NCBI GenBank assembly: GCA_958427895.1
Contig: CAUADW010000019.1
Location: 1-27,704 of the forward strand
Reading direction: 5' to 3'
DNA from: an uncultured Collinsella sp.
Lineage (GTDB): Bacteria > Actinomycetota > Coriobacteriia > Coriobacteriales > Coriobacteriaceae
DNA: 27,704 nucleotides
Position numbers and translations under genes: made by a program. The notes under the pieces are model-generated. The model was not told the DNA's origin. It saw only the letters and a program-made list of their open reading frames with translations, and made no database searches. The stretch's first letter is position 1. Each line of letters begins with the position of its first letter. This document shows, piece after piece, positions 6,410 to 15,316 of this stretch.

Positions 6410-8283
6410 GCGCGATCACCCATCAATACATTCTTGGCGTGGAGCGTAGGGCAGATCCCGCAGCCGGTGCATGACGTGCGGGTGCAGTCGGGAGTCGTGA
6501 CGCCCTCGAGCGAGCGACGGTACTCGCGCTCGAGGAAGCCGCGCGTGCAGCCGGGGCTCACGTGCTCCCACGGCAGGCGCCAGTCCAACTCGTAGGGCAG
6601 GTGCACGAGCTCATTGAGGTCGATGCCGTTTTTGGCAGCAGCCTCCTTCCAGTTATCGAGCGAGAAATGCTCTACCCAGGCGTCAAAGCGAGAGCCCGAG
6701 CGCCAAGCATCGATGATGACGGGCGTCATGTCACGACCGGCCCGGGACAGCGCGGCCTCGATGAGCGAGGTCTCGGCATCGTGGTAATGCACGCGGACGG
6801 CACGGTTGCGAACGCTCGTGATAAGCAGCTTCTGGCGACGCTTGACGTCGTCGTAGTCGAGCTGCGGGCACCACTGGAACGGCGTGGCAGCCTTGGGGAT
6901 AAAGACCGAAACCGAGATGGACACCGAAATCGAGCCGCGACGAGCCTTGGGCACCACGGAACGACCGAGCTCCAGCACGTGATCGGCCAGATTGGCGATG
7001 GCCACGATGTCCTCGTCGCGCTCGCCGGGAAGGCCCATCATAAAGTAGAGCTTCATGCGGTTCCAGCCGGCCTCGAAGGCCGCCTTGGCCGCACGGTCCA
7101 GGTCCTCCTCGGTCACGTTCTTGTTAATGATATCGCGCATGCGCTGGCTGCCGGCCTCGGGCGCGAACGTCAAGCCGCCCTTCTTTTCGCCGGCGACCGA
7201 CTCGGCCATATCCACGCCAAACGAATCCAGGCGCTGCGACGGAATAGACACGCGAATACCCGTATCCTCCAGGCGGCGGTTGAGCCTGCCGAGCACGTCG
7301 CGAATGCAGGAGTGGTCGGTCGTGGAGAGCGAGGTCAGCGACACCTCGTCATAGCCGGTCTTTTCCAGACCCTGAATCACCGACGAGACGATCTGGTCGG
7401 CCGAGCGCTCGCGCACCGGGCGATACGTCATGCCGGCCTGACAAAAACGACAGCCGCGGGCGCAGCCGCGCAGGATCTCGATAGACAGGCGGTCGTGAAC
7501 CAGCTGCGCATAGGGTACACACGACTGCGACAGCGGATTCGTGGCGCCGAAATCCTCGACGACGCGCTTGTAGACCACGGTCGGCGCATCCTTGCCCTCA
7601 CGCGGCACGGTGTAGCCATGCGGCGAGCAGGGCTCGTCGTGACAAACCTCATAGAGCGACGGCACGTAGTTGCCGGCAATGGATGCAAGCTGCTCGACAA
7701 TCTGCGCGCGCGGGACTCCTTCGTCACGCAGACGGCGATGCAACTGGCAGGTCTCGAGCAGCGATTCCTCGCCCTCGCCGATGAGGATGGCATCGAAGAA
7801 GGCCGCGTACGGCTCGGGGTTGTACACCGAGGGGCCGCCGGCGATGATAATGGGGTCGTCCTCGGTGCGGTCAGCCGCTAACAGCGGAATACCAGCGAGG
7901 TCGAGTGCCTCGAGGAAGTTCGTTACCGCCATCTCGTGCGGCACATGCAGGCCGACGATATCAAACGAAGCAACCGGCGCTGCACCCTCGAGCGAGAGCA
8001 GCGGAATGCCTGCCTCGCGCATGGCGTCACCCATATCGGGCCACGGCACATAGCCGCGCTCGCAGGAGATGCCCTCGGCCTGGTTAAGGATGTTGTAGAG
8101 GATGGCGATGCCCTGGTTGGGCAGACCGACCTCGTACACATCCGGGTAGATCAGGCAGCAACGGTAGTCGGCATCGGCCTTGGAAAGCGTGCCCCACTCG
8201 TGATCGATATAGCGGCTCGGTTTCTCGACCTTGGCGAGCAGCGGCTCAATTAAATGAAAACAGTCTTGGTATGCAACGCGCAA
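6406..8283 (-). CDS. Radical SAM protein, TIGR03960 family
   Basis: This protein of 625 aa has an N-terminal segment (about 1-200) resembling the cobalamin-binding-like domain of the TIGR03960 family (RYIDHEWGTLSK, YPDVYEVGLPNQG). The radical SAM core follows, with its iron-sulfur cysteines at Cys274, Cys278 and Cys281 (CARGCRFC). Near the C-terminus are several more cysteines (DCTRTSCTGCGICP), likely a second cluster or metal site. Substrate unknown. The start is TTG at 8281-8283 with AGGGG eight bases upstream, overlapping the stop of the preceding gene. Coupling to the downstream TIGR03936-like gene by an ATGA overlap supports joint function. Confidence 0.93.
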   Translation of the reverse strand: MRVAYQDCFHLIEPLLAKVEKPSRYIDHEWGTLSKADADYRCCLIYPDVYEVGLPNQGIAILYNILNQAEGISCERGYVPWPDMGDAMREAGIPLLSLEGAAPVASFDIVGLHVPHEMAVTNFLEALDLAGIPLLAADRTEDDPIIIAGGPSVYNPEPYAAFFDAILIGEGEESLLETCQLHRRLRDEGVPRAQIVEQLASIAGNYVPSLYEVCHDEPCSPHGYTVPREGKDAPTVVYKRVVEDFGATNPLSQSCVPYAQLVHDRLSIEILRGCARGCRFCQAGMTYRPVRERSADQIVSSVIQGLEKTGYDEVSLTSLSTTDHSCIRDVLGRLNRRLEDTGIRVSIPSQRLDSFGVDMAESVAGEKKGGLTFAPEAGSQRMRDIINKNVTEEDLDRAAKAAFEAGWNRMKLYFMMGLPGERDEDIVAIANLADHVLELGRSVVPKARRGSISVSISVSVFIPKAATPFQWCPQLDYDDVKRRQKLLITSVRNRAVRVHYHDAETSLIEAALSRAGRDMTPVIIDAWRSGSRFDAWVEHFSLDNWKEAAAKNGIDLNELVHLPYELDWRLPWEHVSPGCTRGFLEREYRRSLEGVTTPDCTRTSCTGCGICPTLHAKNVLMGDRA

Positions 8284-8293
8284 CGGAAAACCC

Positions 8294-9223
8294 CTAAGCT
8301 GCGAGATCGGATGCGTCCTGGTAGGACGCCATAGGACGGGTAGCGCCCGCGACCGTGGTCACCAGATCGCGAACGCGGGAGAACGTGGCAGTGACCACCT
8401 CGTTGGCACGGCTGTAGTCGACATCGCGCTCGTAGAGCGAAACGAGCGCACGGCCCATGCCATAGGTGCCCGCGGCAGCAGTGAGCGCCTTGACGGCAAA
8501 CCCAATATGCGGCGTCTGCTTGACGAGCGCGCGGGTGACCGCGCGGATCACAAGACCGCCGGCAAGCACGCCCGCGACCTCGTAGCCACGCTCTGGCTTA
8601 ATGCCGCGTCCAAAGACGGCAGCGAGCTCAAAGAGCATGCCCACCTGCGCCAGCGCCATAACGGGATAATCGGCGCCCGGCAAAAACACGAGCGCACCGG
8701 TCGCCATATTGGTGAGCGCGCACGAGGTGATGATACGATTGGCCGCCGCGATGCGCATGAAGGCAAAGTTCGCCGCAAAAGCCGTTTCCTTGTCGGTGCG
8801 ATCGAGAATCCAGCGGGCAAGCGTCTCGAGCAGATACGTCTTATCGGTTGCCGCTACCACGCCAAGCATGGGCGTGGACTCCTCGATAAACGGCACCTCC
8901 ACAGCAGACTCGGCGAGCACGCACACGGGCGCGCCAGCGATCACGAGCTCCTGCACGGCACTCTCCAAGCGGTCGGAACCACACGAGAGCACCAGCACCA
9001 CATCGGTATCGGTCTTTGGAGCAATTCGCTCCTCCCCCAGACGCTCGACGCGCACAATGCCCGAGGTCGTCTGCGGCACAAAGGCGTCACGCACCGTCTC
9101 GGCCAGAAAGCGCGAGGCGGACGAATCCAGATAGACCGAGACGCGCACCGGCGTATCGGAATCCTTCTTAACGGACGCGCCCATCTTAAAAGCGCGGGTC
9201 AGCTTATCTACGGGAATTTTCAT
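8294..9223 (-). CDS. Uncharacterised DUF697-like protein
   Basis: I do not recognise a defined function. The 309 aa protein has an alpha/beta-looking first half (about 25-150: VRVSVYLD, TDVVLVLSCGSD, GAPVCVLAES) without P-loop or G4 motif, then a helical hydrophobic half (about 155-270). The latter includes AAANRIITSCALTNMATGAL, then QVGMLFELAAVFG and a Gly/Ala-rich stretch. That second half resembles DUF697, a domain that in YcjF-like proteins often follows a GTPase domain. It starts at ATG 9221-9223 with a strong GGAGGGG six bases upstream. It sits between rodA and the radical SAM gene, in one apparent operon. It could be a membrane-associated adaptor (inference). Confidence 0.8.
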   Translation of the reverse strand: MKIPVDKLTRAFKMGASVKKDSDTPVRVSVYLDSSASRFLAETVRDAFVPQTTSGIVRVERLGEERIAPKTDTDVVLVLSCGSDRLESAVQELVIAGAPVCVLAESAVEVPFIEESTPMLGVVAATDKTYLLETLARWILDRTDKETAFAANFAFMRIAAANRIITSCALTNMATGALVFLPGADYPVMALAQVGMLFELAAVFGRGIKPERGYEVAGVLAGGLVIRAVTRALVKQTPHIGFAVKALTAAAGTYGMGRALVSLYERDVDYSRANEVVTATFSRVRDLVTTVAGATRPMASYQDASDLAA

Positions 9224-9241
9224 AGCAAACCCCTCCAGCGG

Positions 9242-10468
9242 TTACGCGGCGCCCGAACGATGCCGCCATATGGATTGTACGATACCCACCGTCAACAGCT
9301 GAATCATCATCGAAGACGAACCGAAGCTAATAAACGGTAGCGGAATGCCGGTAATCGGCATCATGCCGATGCACATGCCGATGTTTTCGAAAGTCTGGAA
9401 CGCCCACATGCCAACGATGCCCACGCACGAAAGACGCAAAAACAACGACTCACACTTAAAGGCGACGCGAATCGTCGAAAAGATCAACAGCACGTAGAGG
9501 CACAGGAGCAAAAAGGAACCGCAAAAGCCAAAGGTCTCGGACAGGAAGGCGAAGACGAAGTCGGTGTGGAACTCAGGCAGAAAGCCGCCGGCCGACTGCG
9601 TCGCATGGCCCAAACCTTTACCAAAGAAGCCGCCCGAGCCAACGGCGATAAGCGACTGCTGCAGGTTGTAGGCATCATCCGAATCGGCATTATCGGGGTC
9701 GATAAAGACCGTCAGACGGTTCATCTGATACTGCTTGATGAGCACATCATGGCCGAGCAACGAATCAAAGACCGAATCGAGCGCCAGGACGAGGGCCACC
9801 AGGCCCACGAGCAGGGCCAGGGTCGACAGCACCCATTCGCGGCGCGCACCGCTCATACAAATGACGATGGCGCCCGAAACCAGCACGACCAGGCCCGAGC
9901 CCAGGTCACCCATGGCAACGACGGCCAAAAACGGAATAGACAGCATGCCGCAGAGCTTGACGTAGTCGCGAACGGTATCGATGCGACCGTTATACTGCGA
10001 ACCAAGCGTAGCAATAAAGAAGATGGTGATGAGCTTGGCAAGCTCAACCGGCTGGAATGTCAAGCCGATACCGGGAATCTTGATCCAGCCCGTCATGCCC
10101 AGACCGCCCGTATAGGACAGACCCGGAATCTTGGGCGAGAAGATCACGATCAGGTCGATGACGAGCAACGCCGTCGAGAAATTGGAAATACCGCGCAGGT
10201 CGGTACGCCAGACCAACACCGCCAGCACCGCACCGATGCCGATTCCCAGCAGATGTCGTGAGAACGAGGCATCGGCCTTAAACTGCGAAGCCGACCAGAT
10301 GATGATGGCACCGTAGGCGACGAGCGCCACAGTAGCCACGAGCACACCGATATGCACCTTTTGGCGAAACGTGCCGCGCGAGGCCGAGAGTTGCTTGTTG
10401 ACGCGGTCCAGGCTGCTGCGAGAGCCGGTCTTGGTTGAACGGAACAGATCCGCCGGAGAAAAATCCAT
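9242..10468 (-). CDS. rodA: RodA, SEDS peptidoglycan glycosyltransferase
   Basis: RodA polymerises lipid II into glycan strands for side-wall growth, together with PBP2. About 40 cytoplasmic residues precede roughly ten membrane segments. SEDS-family signatures are FQPVELAKL, MGDLGSGLVV, QSLIAVGSGGFFGKGLG, the FLPEFHTDFVFA loop whose Asp is the proposed catalytic residue, and near the C-terminus GMMPITGIPLPFISFGSSS. Length (408 aa) is normal. The ATG has AGGAGG five bases upstream. It directly follows mrdA, giving the usual RodA-PBP2 pairing. Confidence 0.96.
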   Translation of the reverse strand: MDFSPADLFRSTKTGSRSSLDRVNKQLSASRGTFRQKVHIGVLVATVALVAYGAIIIWSASQFKADASFSRHLLGIGIGAVLAVLVWRTDLRGISNFSTALLVIDLIVIFSPKIPGLSYTGGLGMTGWIKIPGIGLTFQPVELAKLITIFFIATLGSQYNGRIDTVRDYVKLCGMLSIPFLAVVAMGDLGSGLVVLVSGAIVICMSGARREWVLSTLALLVGLVALVLALDSVFDSLLGHDVLIKQYQMNRLTVFIDPDNADSDDAYNLQQSLIAVGSGGFFGKGLGHATQSAGGFLPEFHTDFVFAFLSETFGFCGSFLLLCLYVLLIFSTIRVAFKCESLFLRLSCVGIVGMWAFQTFENIGMCIGMMPITGIPLPFISFGSSSMMIQLLTVGIVQSIWRHRSGAA

Positions 10469-10477
10469 CGCAACCTC

Positions 10478-12547
10478 CTATCGAACCGAAGAATCGCCCG
10501 AGGCCGAAGAGGTATCGGGCTCGTCATAAATCACGCCGAGAACGTCACGCACGACATGCATCGCGGTATCTGAGCCGCCGCCGCCCTGCTCCAGGACAGT
10601 AGCGATGACGTACTTGGGGTCATCGGCCGGTGCATAGGCGCAGAACCACGCGTATTCGTCCTCGCCGCTTTTCTCGCCCGTGCCCGACTTGCCGTATACC
10701 TGCGGCGTCAGGGTGCCAAAGTGCGCCGCTAGGGACGTCGATGCCGTGTAAATCACGTCGTGCATGCCGTTGCGGACAAGAGTCAAATCCGAATCGCTGT
10801 TGATCTTGGCCTCTAGGCGCTTCTTCTTGCCCTTGCCGTTGTACTTATAGGCATCGCCGTCGCCATCGCGCGACACGGCAGACAAAAACACGTGAGGCAC
10901 GTACTGTTTGCCGCCGTTGGCAAGACCCATATAGGCACACGCCATCTGCAGGGGCGTCACCAAAATGTCACCCTGACCGATGGCAATGTTGGTCATATCG
11001 CCGGCATTCCACTTGCGGTCCTCGGCAGATGCGTCGGTGAAGTACGACTCTTTCCACTCGGCATCGGGAATACGGCCCGCGCCCTCACTCGGCAGATCGA
11101 TACCGCAGGTCTTGCCTAGACCCCAGCGACGAAAGACCTCCTGCAGGCCCTCGGGATGTTGCTCGTCATAAAAGAACGCCTTGCCCATGTCGTAGAAGAC
11201 GGGGTCGCACGAGTTGGCGATACCCGACTGCAGCGTCATGGTGCCGTGGCCAGACGTCAGCCAGCAGCGCTTGCCCCAAGCCTTGCCCAGGCCCGTCCAA
11301 TAGCCCGTGCAGTTGGTTGTCTGCGTTGAAGTGTAGGTTCCAAACTCAAGACCGGCCAGCGCCGAGAGCGGTTTGATGGTCGAGGCCGACATGTACTGTC
11401 CGCTAATGGCGCGGTTGAGCAGCGGGTGCGAACCCTTGTCATCATTGAGCTCGGTCCACACATCATTTGAGACGCCGCCGATAAAGACGGACGGATCGAA
11501 CTTGGGCTGGCTCGCCATGCCCAGGATCTCGCCATTGTTGGGATCGAGACACACTACAGCGCCGTTGCCGGCATTGCTGTAGCCAGTGGTCTTGGCAAGC
11601 TCGATAGCGCTCGCCAGCGCCGTCTCGCAGGCCTGCTGGATCTTAAGGTCGAGCGTGAGCTTAATGTCGGAGCCGGCCTTCGCGGGCACGGCGCCGGCCT
11701 GACCGGTCACGTTGCCCGAGGCATCGACCTTGACGGTCTGCTCGCCACGAATACCCTGCAGCAGATTTTCGTAGTAGCTCTCAACGCCCGCCTGGCCCAC
11801 GATATCGCCCGACTGGTACGTAATCTTGCCAGCAGAAGCATCATCATCGCCAGAGGTTTTCTTATTCTGAGCCTCGAGCTGCTCGGAGGTAATGGTGCCG
11901 GTATAGCCCAAGATATGACATGCCGTCTCGCCATATGGATACTGGCGCTCGGTACGCTCGGCAATCTTGACGCCCGGGAACTCGCCGGCATGCTCCTGAA
12001 TATAGGCAACCGTGGAGCGACGGACGTCCGTCGCGATGGTATGCAGGCTCTGGGCGCCCTCTGTATTGTCCTGAATATTGCGAAGGACCGCCACGTAAGG
12101 CATTCCAAGCACGTTGGCAAGATGGCGAACCAGAACCTCATCCTCGGCAAGGTCGCGGTAGGCCACGACAGCAAGTGAGGGACGGTTCTGGACAAGCGCC
12201 ACGCCATTGCGGTCGAGGATGCGGCCGCGCACAGCGGGTGTGGTAACGGTGCGAGTCTGATTGCTATTAGCCTGCTTCTCGTAATAGTCCGAAGAGACCA
12301 TCTGCATGCCCCACAGCTTGACGGCGAGCGCCGCAAACATCGCGCCCACACCCGTGGTGAGGATGGAAAAGCGGCCCTTGAAGGCGGTCGCCGCGGTATT
12401 GCCCTCGCCCTCGGTGGCGCGCGGGGCCGTTCCATGCTGCGTATCGTAGGTAAAACGGGAATCGCCACGACGCATGATGACCAGCGCGACCACGATGGCC
12501 ACAACCAGCACGATACCGGCGATAATAACCGTCAACTGGGAAGACAT
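10478..12547 (-). CDS. mrdA: Penicillin-binding protein 2 (class B transpeptidase)
   Basis: It cross-links peptidoglycan for cell elongation, paired with RodA. The dimerisation domain follows the second membrane segment (PAVRGRILDRNG near residue 105). The transpeptidase motifs are complete: catalytic Ser389 in STIK (389-392), SCD at 446-448 (the SxD form typical of PBP2) and KSGT at 620-623. There are two hydrophobic segments at the N-terminus: residues about 5-27, and about 60-84 in the position of the usual PBP2 anchor. Between them lies a polar stretch rich in Gly, Thr and Ala. At 689 aa it is slightly longer than many PBP2. The ATG has GGGGAGG six bases upstream; the gene follows mreD by 12 bases. 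Confidence 0.95.
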   Translation of the reverse strand: MSSQLTVIIAGIVLVVAIVVALVIMRRGDSRFTYDTQHGTAPRATEGEGNTAATAFKGRFSILTTGVGAMFAALAVKLWGMQMVSSDYYEKQANSNQTRTVTTPAVRGRILDRNGVALVQNRPSLAVVAYRDLAEDEVLVRHLANVLGMPYVAVLRNIQDNTEGAQSLHTIATDVRRSTVAYIQEHAGEFPGVKIAERTERQYPYGETACHILGYTGTITSEQLEAQNKKTSGDDDASAGKITYQSGDIVGQAGVESYYENLLQGIRGEQTVKVDASGNVTGQAGAVPAKAGSDIKLTLDLKIQQACETALASAIELAKTTGYSNAGNGAVVCLDPNNGEILGMASQPKFDPSVFIGGVSNDVWTELNDDKGSHPLLNRAISGQYMSASTIKPLSALAGLEFGTYTSTQTTNCTGYWTGLGKAWGKRCWLTSGHGTMTLQSGIANSCDPVFYDMGKAFFYDEQHPEGLQEVFRRWGLGKTCGIDLPSEGAGRIPDAEWKESYFTDASAEDRKWNAGDMTNIAIGQGDILVTPLQMACAYMGLANGGKQYVPHVFLSAVSRDGDGDAYKYNGKGKKKRLEAKINSDSDLTLVRNGMHDVIYTASTSLAAHFGTLTPQVYGKSGTGEKSGEDEYAWFCAYAPADDPKYVIATVLEQGGGGSDTAMHVVRDVLGVIYDEPDTSSASGDSSVR

Positions 12548-12559
12548 CTACGGCCTCCC

Positions 12560-13126
12560 CTATTTGAGCTTACGGGTCTTGGGCTTAAAGCGCATGCCCG
12601 TCTGGCGTCCGCCACGCGCGGAGAATCCATAGCCGGACTGCGGCACGACACCGGACATCAAAAACGGAATGGCAACCAGACCCGTCAGGATCGAGGACGG
12701 CAGCGCATGGCCGAAGATCGCCACAACAAAGCTCGTCTCCAAACCCATAAACAGCAAGATGATGCTGTAGATCACATTAATGACGAGCGCGAAGGCGCCC
12801 ACAGTGACGCCGCGCGCACTCGGGGTACCGCCCGTCTGACCGACGGCGCTGTGCACCAGGGCAAAAGAACCCACGGTCAGCAGGAGTGACATAACGCCCA
12901 CCGGCACGGCAGCGGACAGGTCATAAAACAAGCCGCTGCAAAAACCGCACACGACGGCACGGGTCGGGTCGCCCGAGAACACGCTTAGGCACACCAGAAT
13001 AATCATGAAGTTGACGCGACCGCCCGCAATGGAGATCTGCGGTGCCAGGCCTGCCTGCAGCAGCACGCACACGATGGCGGCGATTACAAACGTACGGGAG
13101 CTCATCCCCTGCTCGTGTAGATCCAT
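12560..13126 (-). CDS. mreD: Rod shape-determining protein MreD
   Basis: MreD is a small membrane protein of the elongasome, linking MreB/MreC to RodA-PBP2. The 188 aa sequence has about five hydrophobic segments, one of them around the DPTRAVVCGFCSGLFYDL motif typical of MreD, and ends in a basic tail (RFKPKTRKLK). Of two nearby ATGs I choose 13124-13126, because the AGGGGG Shine-Dalgarno lies seven bases upstream; the ATG at 13130-13132 would be only one base from it. The order mreC-mreD-mrdA supports the call. Confidence 0.9.
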   Translation of the reverse strand: MDLHEQGMSSRTFVIAAIVCVLLQAGLAPQISIAGGRVNFMIILVCLSVFSGDPTRAVVCGFCSGLFYDLSAAVPVGVMSLLLTVGSFALVHSAVGQTGGTPSARGVTVGAFALVINVIYSIILLFMGLETSFVVAIFGHALPSSILTGLVAIPFLMSGVVPQSGYGFSARGGRQTGMRFKPKTRKLK

Positions 13127-13137
13127 GGACATGCCCC

Positions 13138-14136
13138 CTATTCGCTCGAGCCGGAATCGGTCGTCTCGGACGTGTCGGAACTGTCATCCGAACTCTCGTC
13201 CTTCGTCTTGGTCGCAGCATCGCGCGACGTTCCCTGCGGCGTGCTGTTGGCCGTACTCACGTCCTCATCCGAGGCCGACTGTTCGTCGGTCAGCGAGGTA
13301 ATGACCAGCACTTCCTCGTTGTTCTCGGCCGTCGTCTGAGCGCGCACCACAATGGTGTAGTACACATCGTTTGCCGATTTCTCAACCGACGAGACGGTGC
13401 CGAGCGGTAGACCCTTGGGGAACACGCCACCGATGCCCGAGGTCACGATGATGTCGCCAACCTTAACATCGGAGTCGACGCTCACGTACTCAAGACGCAG
13501 CGTGCCGTCAGCCTGACCCTGCAGCATGCCCTGGGCGCGCGTGTCCTGCACCATGGCGGATACGCCGGAGTTCTCGTCGCCAATCAGGCGCACGGTGGAC
13601 GTTTTGGCCGAGACTTCGATGATCTGGCCGATAACACCGGCCGAACTCGTCACAGGCATGTTGATGGTAAGCCCGTCGGCAGAACCCTTATCAATCGTGA
13701 CGGTCGAGGTCCAGGCATCGCCCGAGGCACCAACGATACGAGCTGCGGTCGATTTAAGGTTGTAGGTCGACTGCAGGCCGACCAGCCCCTCCAGACGCTC
13801 AGCGGTCTTTTGAGCCTCGGAGAGCTCAGCAACCTTAGAGGTCAGCTCCTCGTTTTGTTTCTTGAGCTCGTCGAGCGTGTCCTGCGACGCCGTTAGGTTA
13901 GAGAACACGTTGCCGATCGCATTGAAGGGAGCCGCCACGGCCGAACCCACAAAGCGCACCGGCGAGGTAATCGTCGTCACGCCCGAGCGCACGGCATGAA
14001 TCGGTCCTGCCTCGCCCTCGCGGATGTAAAACGTGAGCAGCAACACCGAAATCAGGCTGAAAACAATCAACGGGCGCATACCCGTTGATTGTCGCTTGGT
14101 ATTCAGATTTGTGGAGAAACCCGAAGATCGTGCCAA
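13138..14136 (-). CDS. mreC: Rod shape-determining protein MreC
   Basis: MreC forms a periplasm-side scaffold activating PBP2-RodA. One membrane segment lies at about residues 20-38. A coiled coil follows (about 85-115: DTLDELKKQNEELTSKVAEL), then the beta-rich domain with VTIDKGSADGLTINMPV, and SGIGGVFPKGLPLG. About 50 residues at the C-terminus are Ser/Thr/Asp-rich and look disordered, which is beyond the core fold. The start is TTG at 14134-14136, with AAGGTGG seven bases upstream. It follows mreB by 21 bases. Confidence 0.95.
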   Translation of the reverse strand: MARSSGFSTNLNTKRQSTGMRPLIVFSLISVLLLTFYIREGEAGPIHAVRSGVTTITSPVRFVGSAVAAPFNAIGNVFSNLTASQDTLDELKKQNEELTSKVAELSEAQKTAERLEGLVGLQSTYNLKSTAARIVGASGDAWTSTVTIDKGSADGLTINMPVTSSAGVIGQIIEVSAKTSTVRLIGDENSGVSAMVQDTRAQGMLQGQADGTLRLEYVSVDSDVKVGDIIVTSGIGGVFPKGLPLGTVSSVEKSANDVYYTIVVRAQTTAENNEEVLVITSLTDEQSASDEDVSTANSTPQGTSRDAATKTKDESSDDSSDTSETTDSGSSE

Positions 14137-14157
14137 ATGGAATCCACCTTTTGGAAA

Positions 14158-15201
14158 TTAAGCATTGGTCTGGACGAAGCCGCCATCAAACGCATTGGCC
14201 TCGAGCACGCGGGCACAGCCGTTAACGACGTTATCGAGCGCCGTGGGGCTGACGTTGACCGAAACGCCGGTCTCATCGCGCAGGCGCACGTCGAGACCGC
14301 GCAGCAGCGCGCCGCCACCGGTCAGCAAAATGCCGTAGTACATAAGGTCCGAGGCGAGATCGGGAGGTGTAGCGTCGAGTGCGTCCTTGACAGCCTTGGC
14401 CATCTCGTCGAGCGGCTTGTTGAGCGCGCGACGAATCTCCTCGCTCTCGATGCGCACGGTCTTGGGCAGACCCGTGATCACGTCGCGGCCGTTGACCTCG
14501 ACGTCGAGCTCGTCCTTGAGCGGCACGGCGGAGCCGACCTTGATCTTGATGTCCTCTGCCGTACGCTCACCGATGGCCAGGTTGTAGGCATCACGAACGT
14601 GCGTGAGGATAGCCTGATCGAACTCGTCGCCGGCAATACGAATGGACTGCGAGACGACGATGCCGCCCATGGCGATAACAGCGACCTCGGTGGTACCGCC
14701 ACCGATGTCGATGACCATGGAGCCGGTGGGCTCCTCGACGGGCAGGTCGGCGCCGATAGCGGCAGCCATGGGCTCCTCAATCAGGTAGGCCTGGCGAGCG
14801 CCAGCCTGGATCGTGGCCTCAAAGACGGCACGCTTCTCGACCGACGTGACGCCGGAGGGAACGCAGACGACAACGCGCGGACGCGGGGTCCACGGATAGC
14901 GCTTCTCGGACGCCTTGTCGATAAAGTAGCGAAGCATGGCCTCGGTAACATCGAAGTCGGCGATGACGCCGTCCTTCAGGGGACGAACAGCCACGATGTT
15001 GCCGGGCGTACGGCCGAGCATGCGCTTTGCCTCGATACCGACCGCCAGGATGCGCTCGTCGTTCTTGTCGATGGCGACGACGGAGGGCTCGCGAATGACG
15101 ATACCCTTGCCGCGCACGGAGACAAGCGTATTTGCGGTGCCGAGGTCGATGGCAAGATCGCCCGCATAGCTACCGAAGAACATATCCATCAAAGAAAACA
15201 A
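14158..15201 (-). CDS. mreB: Rod shape-determining protein MreB (bacterial actin)
   Basis: MreB filaments orient the elongation machinery. Actin-fold signatures are present: phosphate-1 DLAIDLGTANT near residue 15, PSGVTSVEKRAV (connect), IEEPMAAAIGADLPV, phosphate-2 VIDIGGGTTEVAVI and the C-terminal TGGGALLRGLDVRL. Length (347 aa) is normal. The start I use is TTG at 15199-15201, with AGGAG five bases upstream; later ATGs at 15187-15189 and 15181-15183 are in frame but too far from a Shine-Dalgarno. It is the first gene of mreBCD-mrdA-rodA and the genes behind it. A 115-base gap precedes it. Confidence 0.97.
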   Translation of the reverse strand: MFSLMDMFFGSYAGDLAIDLGTANTLVSVRGKGIVIREPSVVAIDKNDERILAVGIEAKRMLGRTPGNIVAVRPLKDGVIADFDVTEAMLRYFIDKASEKRYPWTPRPRVVVCVPSGVTSVEKRAVFEATIQAGARQAYLIEEPMAAAIGADLPVEEPTGSMVIDIGGGTTEVAVIAMGGIVVSQSIRIAGDEFDQAILTHVRDAYNLAIGERTAEDIKIKVGSAVPLKDELDVEVNGRDVITGLPKTVRIESEEIRRALNKPLDEMAKAVKDALDATPPDLASDLMYYGILLTGGGALLRGLDVRLRDETGVSVNVSPTALDNVVNGCARVLEANAFDGGFVQTNA

Positions 15202-15246
15202 CGCAACTCCTGATGTGTTGGATGATTGCTGGAAAACTACTAGCTC

Positions 15247-15252
15247 ATCATA
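15247..15252 (-). promoter_or_regulatory. Possible -10 element of mreB
   Basis: TATGAT lies on the minus strand about 45 bases before the mreB start. No clear -35 element is at the correct distance (the position is occupied by the stem at 15262-15294). Weak on its own, but a promoter is expected in this 115-base gap because the mre operon starts here. Confidence 0.3.
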
Positions 15253-15261
15253 CTAGCGCAA

Positions 15262-15294
15262 GCCCGGCACCTCACTTGCGGTGAAGCGCCGGGC
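15262..15294 (-). terminator. Hairpin after the TPR gene, weak terminator
   Basis: The outer stem is seven perfect G/C pairs (15262-15268 with 15288-15294), extended by about five further pairs with two mismatches, around TTGCG. It lies 22 bases after the stop of the TPR gene, where a terminator is expected. However, no T-run follows on either strand, so its function could be Rho-assisted, structural, or part of mreB control. Confidence 0.45.
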
Positions 15295-15316
15295 AAAGCT
15301 AAATCCCATAAGGTCA

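Noticed and set aside
6562..7881. Long open frame on the plus strand opposite the radical SAM gene
   Set aside because: It lies wholly antisense to a clear gene, and its translation has the His/Arg/Gly-rich composition of a shadow frame in GC-rich DNA.
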